This document shows positions 8,642 through 17,599 of a stretch of 64,000 nt of DNA, one piece after another. Under the pieces are notes generated by a model. The model was not told where the DNA came from, searched no databases, and saw only the letters and a program-made list of their open reading frames with translations. The first letter of the stretch is position 1; every line of letters starts with the position of its first letter. The position numbers and the translations under genes are program-made. This stretch comes from Pelagibius sp. Alg239-R121 (lineage in GTDB: Bacteria > Pseudomonadota > Alphaproteobacteria > Kiloniellales > Kiloniellaceae), in contig NZ_CAMZOF010000001.1 in assembly GCF_947331435.1 (NCBI RefSeq), forward strand, positions 372,001-436,000. The letters run 5' to 3'.

Positions 8642-9679
8642 ATGGCCATTGACCGAATTACACCCGCTCCGCCCAGTCCTGAGGCCGAAGCCTTTGCTGC
8701 GGACCGGGTCAACCTTCTGGATCCAAGGCTGGGGGCACGTGCCGTTTCCTGCAGCGACGACTTCTTTGCATCGATGGACCGCATGCTCTCGCCCGCGACC
8801 CCGATCTTTGCAGCAGATGAATACGACGATAACGGCAAGTGGATGGACGGTTGGGAAAGCCGGCGACGTCGGACCGGCGGCAACGATCATTGTATTGTTC
8901 GCTTGGGGCAGCCGGGGCGTCCGCAACGCGTGGATATCGACACCTCCTTCTTTACCGGGAACTACGCGCCCTCCGCCTCGATCGAGGCCTGCATCAGTGA
9001 CAGCGAAGTTCCGGGCGAGGATGCGGGCTGGATCACAGTTCTTCCTGCCGTCGAACTTCAAGGCAATTCCCATAATCTATTCGAACTGCCCTCCTTTTCG
9101 CTGCACGGCGACTCCGCAGTTACACACCTTCGCCTCTCGATCTATCCGGACGGCGGCGTCGCCCGTCTGCGCGTTTATGGCGAAGTAGCCTATGACTGGT
9201 CGGAAGCAAGTGATGAAACGACCGATCTCGCCGCCCTGTTGCAAGGCGGGCGGCCCGTTGCCTGGAACGACAGCCACTACGGACCGCCGCATGTGTTGCT
9301 GGCGCCAGGGCGCGGCGAGAATATGGGCGATGGTTGGGAAACCCGGCGGCGAAGGGAACCAGGCAACGACTGGATTATCGTCGAACTTGGACATCCCGGC
9401 AGCATCGACAGCGTTCTGGTCGATACCGCCCATTTCAAGGGTAACTTCCCGGAAAGCTGCTCGATTCAAGCCGCGATGGTGCCTGATATGGGTAAGGCGG
9501 CTTTGATAGCCTCCTCTCAATTCTGGCCGGAACTGATGGACCGGCGGCAACTCACAGCCGATGCAGAGCACCCCTTCGATGGCTTGGCGAGTATCGGCCC
9601 GGTCAATTATGTTCGCTTTAATATCTTCCCAGATGGCGGCGTAAGCCGTCTTCGCCTGCTCGGGAAACCGGCAAAGTGA
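8642..9679 (+). CDS. alc: allantoicase
   Basis: 345 residues. Allantoicase hydrolyses allantoate to ureidoglycolate and urea. The protein shows the expected internal duplication: DEYDDNGKWMDGWESRRRR near residue 60 is repeated as ENMGDGWETRRRREPGNDW near residue 225, and each half has the same later pattern (VDIDTSFFTGNY / VLVDTAHFKGNF, and YPDGGVARLR / FPDGGVSRLR). Length is normal for the family. GGAA lies about 7 bases before the ATG. The stop codon overlaps the start of allA by four bases (GTGA), so translation of the two is likely coupled. Together with the upstream fusion enzyme this takes allantoin to ureidoglycolate in the cytoplasm. Confidence 0.95.
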   Translation: MAIDRITPAPPSPEAEAFAADRVNLLDPRLGARAVSCSDDFFASMDRMLSPATPIFAADEYDDNGKWMDGWESRRRRTGGNDHCIVRLGQPGRPQRVDIDTSFFTGNYAPSASIEACISDSEVPGEDAGWITVLPAVELQGNSHNLFELPSFSLHGDSAVTHLRLSIYPDGGVARLRVYGEVAYDWSEASDETTDLAALLQGGRPVAWNDSHYGPPHVLLAPGRGENMGDGWETRRRREPGNDWIIVELGHPGSIDSVLVDTAHFKGNFPESCSIQAAMVPDMGKAALIASSQFWPELMDRRQLTADAEHPFDGLASIGPVNYVRFNIFPDGGVSRLRLLGKPAK

Positions 9680-10185
9680 CCAAGACATTAAAGCCACAGC
9701 CTTTGACCCGTGATGCCTTTGCCTCCTTCGGCGAGGTCATCCAAACCAATGGCGCCAACAGCTTTCAAATCAATGAGGGCACGACCACGCGCTTTCACGA
9801 CCTGGCCAACGTGGATACGGCGGAGCAGAATGGCCGGCCGATCATCTCAATCTTTCGGGGTGATCCACGGCCAATGCCGTTTCCCATCCGTATCATGGAA
9901 CGCCATCCGTTGGCGTCGCAGGCCTTCGTGCCTCTGTCCGCCAAACCTTATCTCGTTGTCGTGGCCAAACCGGAGATCATGGACGGGAAGAGCATCACAG
10001 CCGAAGACCTCTACGCCTTTACCGCACAGCCGGGACAAGGCGTGAATTACGCCCGCAATGTCTGGCATCATCCACTCATTGCCCTGGATATTCAGTCAGA
10101 TTTTTTGATCGTCGATCGCGGCGGTGACGGCGACAATCTGGTCGAAGCCTATTTCGATGAACCAATTGCCGTACTGGACTGCTAA
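9676..10185 (+). CDS. allA: ureidoglycolate lyase
   Basis: 169 residues, the usual length. The family is a cupin-fold enzyme that splits ureidoglycolate into glyoxylate and urea, the last step of this purine route. Recognisable parts are LTRDAFASFGEVIQT at the N-terminus, NEGTTTRFHDLA, the segment IMERHPLASQAFVPL and GVNYARNVWHHPL toward the C-terminus. The GTG start overlaps the allantoicase stop codon, indicating coupled translation. Two urea molecules per allantoin leave this pathway; no urease or urea amidolyase is in the window. The base after its stop codon begins a short repeat also found after 40004. Confidence 0.94.
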   Translation: MTKTLKPQPLTRDAFASFGEVIQTNGANSFQINEGTTTRFHDLANVDTAEQNGRPIISIFRGDPRPMPFPIRIMERHPLASQAFVPLSAKPYLVVVAKPEIMDGKSITAEDLYAFTAQPGQGVNYARNVWHHPLIALDIQSDFLIVDRGGDGDNLVEAYFDEPIAVLDC

Positions 10186-10226
10186 ATCGAATCACGTTTT
10201 GTCGGAACCATCTTGTGGATTCACCA
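10186..10226. repeat. dispersed intergenic repeat, copy A
   Basis: The 41 bases directly after the allA stop codon match, at about four of five positions, the 40 bases directly after the DUF1302 gene stop codon at 40004. The shared core is GTCGGAACCA-[tc]-CTTGTGG. This copy can form only a weak hairpin around CTT because one arm has diverged. It lies between converging genes (allA and tetR). Confidence 0.6.
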
Positions 10227-10283
10227 GGACGACTGGTTGCCTATAGCAGTTCCGTCTAACCCGGATCTGCTCCAGTGTCCTCA

Positions 10284-10898
10284 TCAGCGGCTTTTAAGGC
10301 CTGCAACATAGTTTTCGATCAAGGAATCGGTTAGACCTTCGACTGTTTCGACGCCGACCAGCGTCAGCTTGTTGGTCAGGGTCAAGGCACAGATCCCATG
10401 AATGCTGGCCCAAAGCACACGCGCAGTCTGGCGAGCCTCTGCTTCATCCTTGCCAACGACCGGTTTCAAGCGGGCCTCGATAAAACCGAAGAGGGCGTCG
10501 ATCCGTTCACCATACCAAACTGGCAAAGGCGCTTCAGGAGACAGATTGTGTTCGAACAGTGCGCTCCAGCAGTTATAGTTTTCCCTGGCGTAATCGATGT
10601 AGCAGGCGGCAAGTCCCTTGAGCACGTCCAAGTCGCTGGCGTGTGATTCCTGATCGTCATCGCCAAGGCGCTTTTCCATATAGGCGAGGAGATCCTCCAG
10701 CGTCACTGCGTTGATATGCAGGACGATGTCGTCATGATTTTCGAAGACATTGTAGAGCGTGCCGACCGTATAACCGATGCCGAGTGCCACTTTGCGGGCA
10801 CTGAAACCCGGCAGGCCGTTCTCCTGGATCAAATTCCTTCCGACCGCGATCGCCATCGCCTTGATCTCTTCGCGCGTGTGGTCGCTGCGCCGCGCCAT
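10284..10898 (-). CDS. TetR/AcrR-family transcriptional regulator
   Basis: 204 residues. The N-terminal helix-turn-helix lies at about residues 25-55 (FSARKVALGIGYTVGTLYNVF), ending in the YNVFENHDDI signature typical of TetR proteins. The C-terminal ligand domain is all-helical and of the WHG-like type found with several TetR regulators. The gene is divergent from the DUF2339 gene, and a long palindrome sits in the shared promoter region (10930-10970). It therefore very likely represses itself and the DUF2339 gene until an unknown ligand binds. The ligand cannot be inferred. Confidence 0.9.
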   Translation of the reverse strand: MARRSDHTREEIKAMAIAVGRNLIQENGLPGFSARKVALGIGYTVGTLYNVFENHDDIVLHINAVTLEDLLAYMEKRLGDDDQESHASDLDVLKGLAACYIDYARENYNCWSALFEHNLSPEAPLPVWYGERIDALFGFIEARLKPVVGKDEAEARQTARVLWASIHGICALTLTNKLTLVGVETVEGLTDSLIENYVAGLKSR

Positions 10899-10929
10899 GA
10901 TACCCCCGAACTACCCATCAAACCGCTTT

Positions 10930-10970
10930 AATTAAACAGCGTTCATTATTATATTGAACGTTGTTTAATT
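10930..10970. promoter_or_regulatory. palindromic operator, likely bound by the adjacent TetR protein
   Basis: Left arm AATTAAACAGCGTTCA (10930-10945) and right arm TGAACGTTGTTTAATT (10955-10970) are reverse complements except at one base, with a 9-base AT spacer. The site begins 31 bp upstream of the TetR ATG and ends 60 bp upstream of the preferred DUF2339 start. Size, symmetry and place between divergent genes are typical of a TetR operator. Confidence 0.78.
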
Positions 10971-11030
10971 GTGCCTTATCTTCCCTGCCGGCGCAAGAGA
11001 ACGATCCGCTGGAATCGAGGGACTACAGCC

Positions 11031-13943
11031 ATGCCTGAAACATCTTTCATCGTCGTGTCTATTGCTTGCATTGGCTTCATCTTTGTCTCCTGCATCGCAA
11101 CCTGGTTTGCAATCAGCAGGACGAGCGAGCTCCGGCAGCAGGTCTCCGATCTAAATCAACGGGTTGGCGCACTAGCGCACGCCCTCTCGGAAGCTGGGAT
11201 CGCAAACCTTGAACTGGCAGTGACACCACCGCCGACCGCAAAGACCATGCCTGTGGAATCCGAATTACCGCCACCACCGGTCGTCCCGCGAGAAACGCCG
11301 AGCGAAATTCCCAAGGGAATCTGGACAAACAAACCCGTCGCACCGGTAGGCCTGCCAAAGGAAGAGTCCCAATCTGCAGAAGCCCCGGAATCAAAAGAGA
11401 CGCCAGCGGATGAACCTGGTGCGGCTTCACCTTCTCTCTCCGAATCAACCTCCCAAGACGAGCATACCGATAATCAACCCCACGAGCCGCAGGCGGAAAG
11501 CCCGGCGCAAGAACAGATTGCAGCCCGCGGTGTGGCTGTTGATTTGGGAAGCAGCCGCTCGTTCGAACACGATTTCGGTGCCCGGCTGCCGGTCTGGATC
11601 GGCGGAATTGCCTTCGCGCTCGGAGGTTTGTTCCTGGTCAAATACTCGATCGACAACAACCTGCTCAGCCCACTGGTCCGGGTTCTGTTGGGCGGGCTTT
11701 TGGGTCTCGGTCTGCTGGCCGGCGGTGACGTCATCAGAAAACGTCCCAACTTCGCGAACGGACGGCGCATTGCCCAGTCCTTGTCAGGCGCCGGTATCGC
11801 CGTTCTTTATTTGGCGTTTTACGCCGCCACCAGCCTCTATCAGCTGATCTCCCCCGCACTTGGCTTTGCCGGCATGGCTGCCGTCACGGCGACGGCGATC
11901 GTGCTGTCGCTACGCCATGGAAAGCCGATCGCGTTGCTGGGGCTGGTCTTCGGATTTCTCACGCCGGCGCTGGTGCAGTCGAACAGTCCTTCTGCGCTGG
12001 TGCTCTTCGCCTACCTTCTGCTGCTCTTCGCCGGTGCGATGATTCTGATGCGCCGGAAAGACTGGTGGGATCTGGCCTTACCAACATTGGGCGCCAGCCT
12101 CGGCTGGGCGGTTATCTGGATTGCCTCTTCGTTTGGCGACGACATGCTGATTGTCGGACTTTTCCTAATTGCGGTCGCAGGCCTCGTCGCCTTCTTCAAT
12201 CAGGGACACAGCCCGAAGACAGGGTCCGCGTGGCTTCCCGAGTTGGATCTGCGAACCGCATTTGGTTATCTGGGTCTCGGCGGCGCTAGTTTTGTAATGG
12301 CGGCTGGAGTCAGCTTTGCCGGCTTCGGTCTGACCGAATGGGGTCTCTCGGCGCTTCTTGCGCTCGGCGGGATATATCTGGCCTACATCGACGACCGGCA
12401 GTATCGGCTGGTGCCCTGGCTTTCGATGGCAGCCAACGCCTTTCTCCTGCTTTCTTGGCATCAGTACGACCTCGCCACCTACTGCGGCACACTGATGGCA
12501 TTTGCGGCTATCTATGGCGGATGCGGTTATGGGCTGCTGTGGCGGGCGGACAAAGCCGTCCCCTGGGCCGGGCTCAGTGCTACGGCAAGTCTCGGGTATT
12601 ATCTACTCGCCTACTACAAACTACACTTGGCACCGGTGTCGCAAGACACTGCGGTTCACAGCACTTTTATCTGGGGCAGCATCGCCCTGGCATTCGCGGC
12701 GGTCGCCATCTATTCGGTCCGCGCCATCCAGAAACACTTCAGCGCAGAACAGCAGAGAGAATATCTGCTGGCCATCTTTGCCGTAGCAGCAACGGCCTTC
12801 GTCTCGTTGGCGATGACCGTTCTTCTGGGTGAGAAGAACCTGCCGCTGGCCTTCGCTGCCGAAGTCCTGGCCGTGGCCTGGATCAGCCGCAGAGCTGAGA
12901 TCTCCGTACTGCGCCCGGTTACCGGTATCCTGGCGCTGGTTTTTGCCGGCCTTTTGGTTCCGCAGATACTGCTTTTGGTGCAATTGACCGCCTTCAGCCT
13001 GATCGAGTTGAAACTTCCTTTGCAAGCGAGTGTTCCGATCGTTGAGGAGCCCTTGATCAGGTTGGGCCTGCCTGCACTGTTTTTTATCGGCGCAGCGGCC
13101 TTCCTGCGTCGTAAAACGGACGACACGCTGGTCCGCGGGTTGGAGGTGGCGGCAATCGCGCTGGGCGCGGTGATGGGCTACTACTTCACACGCCAGCTTT
13201 TGCATGTAGACGAGAACGTTCTTTACGTCAAAGCCGGTTTCCTGGAACGCGGCATCATCACGAATGTCTTATTTCTCTATGGTCTGTTCTGCTTGTGGGC
13301 CGGCCGGCGCTTCCTGCGCTCTGCGGTATCCTGGAGTGGCATCGTCCTCTGTGGCATCGCTCTGTTCCGGATCGGATACTTCGATCTGTTCCTTTATAAT
13401 CCCATCTGGTCGCACCAGGAAATTGCCGGCTGGCCGCTGCTCAACGCGCTCTTGCTGCCGTTTGGCCTGCCGATCATCTGGACGCTGTTGGCCAAACGCG
13501 AGCTCGCGCTCTTTGGTGGAATTGGGCAAGCCGGCCAATGGATCCGCATACTCAAAGCGGTGCCCCTGCTGCTCGCGTTCATTTGGATCACGCTGGCTGT
13601 TCGCCAGGTCTTTCAGGGCAGCTTCCTGGATTCCTTTACCGCGGGAAATGCCGAGGTCTATAGCTACTCTGTCGTTTGGATTCTTTTTGGCGTCGGCCTG
13701 CTTTCTGCGGGCATCGCGACCCGCGACCAAACGCTGCGTTACGCCTCGCTTGGGATCATGCTGCTGTCGGTCTGTAAGGTATTTCTCTACGATACCGCTG
13801 AGCTGGAAGGGCTTTACCGGGTGTTTTCGTTCTTCGGTCTCGGCATTTCGCTGCTTGCGCTGAGCTACGTCTACACGCGCTTCGTCTTTGGTGGAAACGA
13901 CGAGAACTCTAAACCGGATCAGGCCGCCGGAGAATCGCGGTGA
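11031..13943 (+). CDS. giant DUF2339 multi-spanning membrane protein
   Basis: 970 residues. A membrane anchor lies at about residues 5-27, followed by a short coiled-coil-like stretch (SDLNQRVGALAHALSEAG) and a long Pro/Glu/Ser-rich linker to about residue 165. The rest is a dense series of over twenty hydrophobic segments, as in the DUF2339 family of large inner-membrane proteins. The ATG at 11031 is preferred (GAGGGA about 8 bases upstream) over an in-frame GTG at 10971 that would overlap the operator. Function of the family is unknown; members are found across Gram-negative bacteria. Control by the divergent TetR regulator through the palindrome is likely. It converges with the next gene with only 16 bp between the stop codons. 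Confidence 0.85.
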   Translation: MPETSFIVVSIACIGFIFVSCIATWFAISRTSELRQQVSDLNQRVGALAHALSEAGIANLELAVTPPPTAKTMPVESELPPPPVVPRETPSEIPKGIWTNKPVAPVGLPKEESQSAEAPESKETPADEPGAASPSLSESTSQDEHTDNQPHEPQAESPAQEQIAARGVAVDLGSSRSFEHDFGARLPVWIGGIAFALGGLFLVKYSIDNNLLSPLVRVLLGGLLGLGLLAGGDVIRKRPNFANGRRIAQSLSGAGIAVLYLAFYAATSLYQLISPALGFAGMAAVTATAIVLSLRHGKPIALLGLVFGFLTPALVQSNSPSALVLFAYLLLLFAGAMILMRRKDWWDLALPTLGASLGWAVIWIASSFGDDMLIVGLFLIAVAGLVAFFNQGHSPKTGSAWLPELDLRTAFGYLGLGGASFVMAAGVSFAGFGLTEWGLSALLALGGIYLAYIDDRQYRLVPWLSMAANAFLLLSWHQYDLATYCGTLMAFAAIYGGCGYGLLWRADKAVPWAGLSATASLGYYLLAYYKLHLAPVSQDTAVHSTFIWGSIALAFAAVAIYSVRAIQKHFSAEQQREYLLAIFAVAATAFVSLAMTVLLGEKNLPLAFAAEVLAVAWISRRAEISVLRPVTGILALVFAGLLVPQILLLVQLTAFSLIELKLPLQASVPIVEEPLIRLGLPALFFIGAAAFLRRKTDDTLVRGLEVAAIALGAVMGYYFTRQLLHVDENVLYVKAGFLERGIITNVLFLYGLFCLWAGRRFLRSAVSWSGIVLCGIALFRIGYFDLFLYNPIWSHQEIAGWPLLNALLLPFGLPIIWTLLAKRELALFGGIGQAGQWIRILKAVPLLLAFIWITLAVRQVFQGSFLDSFTAGNAEVYSYSVVWILFGVGLLSAGIATRDQTLRYASLGIMLLSVCKVFLYDTAELEGLYRVFSFFGLGISLLALSYVYTRFVFGGNDENSKPDQAAGESR

Positions 13944-13959
13944 CGGAAATCCGAAAACA

Positions 13960-14637
13960 CTATCGCTGCAACGGTACGGAAAGGTAACACCCGAATTCGG
14001 CACCGAGATCCGCGCTGACACGGGCATGGACCTTCCCCTGCTTATCGAAAAAGCGTTGCTGGTCGTGGACCGGGAAGATTCCTTCGTGCCAGATGCTGGG
14101 GTGAATGTAGAGGCCTTTGCTTCCATCGCACCAGAAAGCCACAACGTCCTCGGGCTTGAGGTCGTCACCCGGCAAGGCAAGCGGTACGACAAAGGGATTT
14201 CTTTCCAGCGGGAAGAACAACTGGCCACCGTCCGGATGATAGTTGAGATGCCAGAGCAAAACCCGGGTGCGGGGAACTGTCATTGCCTCTGCCGACGCCT
14301 GTTGCGGATCGCAACTCCAACCGAGCACGTAGTCGCCGCCAACCGCGTCATTTCGCCCGGTGAGGACATCGCCCTTCCAGAGGCCCTCAAAAATGCCTTC
14401 GGTCGTACCGGCCTCATCGCCGGTTCCCTCATCGACCGGGCGCCAACCCTGCGCCGGCCAGCGTGTGATTTCAACTTGGCAGTCTTCAGGTCGATCGACC
14501 AGATACCCGTAGCCTTTCAGGCTTTCTGTATTGGCTTCGATCAACGGCACCTCGACCAAAGGCAGTGAGGGTTTTTCGCTGGCTTCGAAGAGATAAGTGG
14601 GAGCGTTCGTCTCGACGGGGGTCGGCAGTGCGGTCAT
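13960..14637 (-). CDS. ureidoglycolate-lyase-family protein, long form
   Basis: 225 residues, about 55 more than the allA product. The segment VLLWHLNYHPDGGQLFFPL followed by PFVVPLALPGDDLKPEDVVA and GLYIHPSIWHEGIF matches the layout of the ureidoglycolate lyase cupin fold, with conserved His residues that could hold a metal. It lacks close resemblance to the canonical AllA at 9676 and has an extra N-terminal segment, so it may act on a different substrate. The gene is isolated, convergent with DUF2339 and 4 kb from the purine genes. Either a second ureidoglycolate lyase or a related enzyme with unknown substrate; I favour the second reading. Confidence 0.7.
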   Translation of the reverse strand: MTALPTPVETNAPTYLFEASEKPSLPLVEVPLIEANTESLKGYGYLVDRPEDCQVEITRWPAQGWRPVDEGTGDEAGTTEGIFEGLWKGDVLTGRNDAVGGDYVLGWSCDPQQASAEAMTVPRTRVLLWHLNYHPDGGQLFFPLERNPFVVPLALPGDDLKPEDVVAFWCDGSKGLYIHPSIWHEGIFPVHDQQRFFDKQGKVHARVSADLGAEFGCYLSVPLQR

Positions 14638-14775
14638 GGGACAGATCTCTCACGCGCGGTGGACTGATTGCAACGCCAGCATCTTACAGAATGTGGTCGG
14701 AAATCAACGAGCGCAAACGTGAGTAGAGGCGCTTTTTATCTGCCCGAAAGAAAGACAGCCGGCAGGTCTTCTGCT

Positions 14776-15495
14776 TTAGGCAGCGACCAGAACGCGCCGT
14801 TCCGCCAGCCGACCGCGGTCGGTCATGACTTCATAGCAGTCGAAATTGTGCTCTCGAGAGGTCGCAACCATTTCCTCGATATTGGCGGCACAGGGTTGGC
14901 GAAGGCCGTGATGTTCGATCAAGTCGCCAATGGGGGCATAGAAAATGCCGACACGCTGCAACAGGCGCAGCAAAGCCGGCTCCATGACCGCGAGCCAGTC
15001 TGTAATATCGTGCGACCGGCTGATCTCCATGATCGCCCGCATCAGTCCCAGCGTTATGTGTTGCATCACGACCGGCCTTCCGGGTGATTCACCACCATAC
15101 GCGGTATCCGAAAAGCGGCGCCGGAAATCCCGGGAAATTGCAAAGCGGGAAACCTCGGCGGTCTGGGCCAACGGAAAACGCCGGCGGTCGGAAAAGGCCG
15201 GATCGTCGCTGAACTCCTGCAACGGAAAACTCCGCAGGGGCTCATTGGGTCGGTGCCGGACCAACCGCACGCCCCCGGCGACATTACCACTTGCCCGGTG
15301 AATCAACAGCCCGTGCAGCGAATGCCCATCGTAGATATCGCGCTCAAGGCCTTCCGGGTTTTTCGCCTCGTAGGAATTTTCAACACAATAGACCTGATAG
15401 CGAAGCTGGAATGCTTTTAATTTCAGCTCATCGGTCGTTGCTTCGACAACTTCGAAATGATGATGAAACAGATCGACGAGACGTATATCCGCCAT
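14776..15495 (-). CDS. PEP-CTERM/exosortase system-associated acyltransferase, copy 1
   Basis: 239-residue member of the acyltransferase family that accompanies exosortase systems (GNAT-like fold related to N-acyl homoserine lactone synthases). Signature parts are LKAFQLRYQVYCVEN (26-40), the acidic DIYDGHSLHGLLIHR, GGVRLVRH, AEVSRFAISRDFRR and the HITLGLMRA...MEPALLRLL block. By family knowledge it is expected to move an acyl chain to an amino-acid-like acceptor, giving a lipid or signal; the product is not established. A second, longer copy lies at 40228-41046, next to the XrtA locus. Start ATG at 15495 with GAGG about 12 bases upstream. No other gene is near; a long AT-rich region lies upstream. 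Confidence 0.85.
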   Translation of the reverse strand: MADIRLVDLFHHHFEVVEATTDELKLKAFQLRYQVYCVENSYEAKNPEGLERDIYDGHSLHGLLIHRASGNVAGGVRLVRHRPNEPLRSFPLQEFSDDPAFSDRRRFPLAQTAEVSRFAISRDFRRRFSDTAYGGESPGRPVVMQHITLGLMRAIMEISRSHDITDWLAVMEPALLRLLQRVGIFYAPIGDLIEHHGLRQPCAANIEEMVATSREHNFDCYEVMTDRGRLAERRVLVAA

Positions 15496-16381
15496 AAAGA
15501 AAGAGAACCTCTTAAGACGACCGGAACATTAGTTCCAGCCTGGCCTGCGCCGATTTGGTGAATAAGACGCCGCAATGACCTGCAGCACCTGGGAAAGACG
15601 AGACGGAAGCACCAGGAACACGTGATCTGCTGTTAGCGGAAAACCCCGAGCGAGGATGCGCAAGACGCGCATCAGCTCTTCACCCCAAAGTCAGGAAACG
15701 ATTCCCGACTGAAGAAACTACACCCCATGGTAGATATTACTTTCTTGTTCTTTTCTTGTATATGAAACTAGCAGAGGAGAGAAATATCGAGATGTGTTAT
15801 TTTTGTGGTACTGAGTCGATTTTCTAATTATGACGGGTTTTTTACTTTGAATGAATTTTCTTTATTCTAAAACAGATTCAGAAAAGGCAAAGTAATTCAA
15901 ATTATTCGGCCCACCTGGTTTTCACCATCCTGACTCAAAACCACCTCTTGTTCCATAAGGTTAGTCTTTTGAATCAAGGTAATTATTATGGTTAACAGGT
16001 TTTAATTCTCGCGCAGTCGGCCCAAATAATGCGAGAGGCCGGTGAAACCAATTTGCGAATTTTCGATAAGACTTAATTCCCGTTATCGCGATACTTGCTT
16101 AACAAGTTCGCCATCGCGGAGTTAAATCAAGTTCTAAACTTATATAATTATGGAGATTTCAGGCCAAATCCGGCCTGGAGCGCTGTCTTTTGTGCCGCGG
16201 ATAACCAAAAATGGCCGCACGCATATGATAGAGTTATGCCGTTGATTCACGTCCTCACCGGCTCCATGAAAAACGATCAGGCTTGAACGCCGGGTCATTC
16301 ATAACTGCTCGAAACTCTTAAAATCAGACCTTATGGAAGTTTGACACCGACTCTCGCTCGGCCGGAATCACCCGCGACGCA
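15496..16381. other. AT-rich intergenic region without supported genes
   Basis: This 886-bp stretch is visibly richer in A and T than its surroundings, above all from 15720 to 16160. I see no coding region with a credible start and ribosome site; a 63-codon frame from a TTG at 16095 has no support. It should hold the promoter of the acyltransferase (leftward) and the 3' end of galE. A small hairpin CAGGCC...GGCCTG lies at 16160-16177. The size and composition would suit a regulatory region or an untranslated RNA, but neither is shown. Confidence 0.4.
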
Positions 16382-17368
16382 TCACGCAGCGGCGGAGGCT
16401 GCGCGCTTACGTTCCCACTCAAGGGCCGTGCGCACGATCAAGTCGAGATCGTCATGCCGCGGAGTCCACCCCAAAACCTTACGGATGAGAGAACTCTCGG
16501 CGATAAGTGCAGGCGGGTCACCCGGACGCCGGGCATCGAGTTTCACGGGGAAATCGACGCCGGATACCCGTTTCACCGCGCCGATCACGTCCAGAACACT
16601 GCTGCCGTGTCCGTAGCCACAATTCATGATGCGCGATTCGCCGTCCCGATCCAGATACGCCAGCGCATCAATATGCGCCTGCGCCAGATCATCGACGTGG
16701 ATATAATCCCGTACACAGGTTCCGTCTTCAGTCGGATAATCGCTGCCGAAAACGGTCAAGCCGGGACGTAATCCCACCGCCGCCTCCGAAGCCACCTTGA
16801 TCAGGTGTGTCGCTTCCGGTGTTGATTGTCCGATACGCCCCTGCGGATCCGCACCGGCAACATTGAAGTAACGCAGGATCACGTAACTCAACGCCGATGC
16901 CGCGGCCAGATCGGAGATCATCCGTTCGCTCATCATCTTCGACGCGCCGTAGGGATTGATCGGCGAAAGCGGTGCCGTTTCGTCAACCATGCTGTTTTCG
17001 GGAATGCCGTAAACGGCAGCGGTCGAGGAGAAGACGATTTTTTCCACACCATGGCGCGCGCAGGTCTCAAGCAGGCCCAAGGTGTTTCTGGTGTTGTTAC
17101 CATAGTACTTCAGCGGGTCGGCAACAGATTCAGGCACGACGATGTTCGCCGCAAAGTGCATGACCGCATCGAAACTATTGGCTTCGAATACGCTGTTCAG
17201 ACGCTCCAGGTCGGCCAGGTCGCCTTCCACCAACGACCCCGCAAGAACCGCGTCCCGGCAGCCGGTCGAGAGATTATCGTAAACGACAGCTTGATGACCG
17301 GCTTGATCAAGCTGCAGAACAACGTGGCTGCCGATATAACCTGCACCCCCAGTCACCAATACACGCAT
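16382..17368 (-). CDS. galE: UDP-glucose 4-epimerase
   Basis: 328 residues, an extended short-chain dehydrogenase fold. The NAD-binding GGAGYIG is at residues 7-13; the catalytic Ser/Thr segment FSSTAAVYG (113-121) and the YxxxK pair Y140 and K144 (PYGASK) are intact. Conserved DNLSTG (31-36), HFAA (71-74), RYFNVAGA and CVRDYIHVDDL segments identify GalE. The enzyme interconverts UDP-glucose and UDP-galactose, giving galactose units for surface polysaccharides. It sits alone on the minus strand, 231 bp downstream of a tRNA gene in reading direction. Its place between exosortase-linked genes and manC suggests it supplies the exopolysaccharide machinery, though a general role is equally possible. 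Confidence 0.95.
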   Translation of the reverse strand: MRVLVTGGAGYIGSHVVLQLDQAGHQAVVYDNLSTGCRDAVLAGSLVEGDLADLERLNSVFEANSFDAVMHFAANIVVPESVADPLKYYGNNTRNTLGLLETCARHGVEKIVFSSTAAVYGIPENSMVDETAPLSPINPYGASKMMSERMISDLAAASALSYVILRYFNVAGADPQGRIGQSTPEATHLIKVASEAAVGLRPGLTVFGSDYPTEDGTCVRDYIHVDDLAQAHIDALAYLDRDGESRIMNCGYGHGSSVLDVIGAVKRVSGVDFPVKLDARRPGDPPALIAESSLIRKVLGWTPRHDDLDLIVRTALEWERKRAASAAA

Positions 17369-17599
17369 CGTCGTGGTCGCCCCAGTTTGTTGCTGTTCGT
17401 TTGTCTCCGGCAGAGCCGCGCCCTGGCCGCGAGGATCATAACGCAGATTAACGGAAGAATCTTGTAGTCAGGTTACCAGAAATCGCCGACCACCGGCAGG
17501 CATTACTTTAACTCAAAAATAGCGCAGCAGGGATGGATCACTGCCGTGAAATCCGGGCTTGTAATCTGGCCCGTAATACACCGTCTGATTTGTGGATTT

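Noticed and set aside
10971-11030. GTG extension of the DUF2339 protein
   Set aside because: It begins directly at the edge of the TetR palindrome and lacks a ribosome site, while ATG 11031 has GAGGGA upstream.
16095-16286. 63-codon frame in the AT-rich gap
   Set aside because: Starts with TTG, has no ribosome site and no recognisable sequence.
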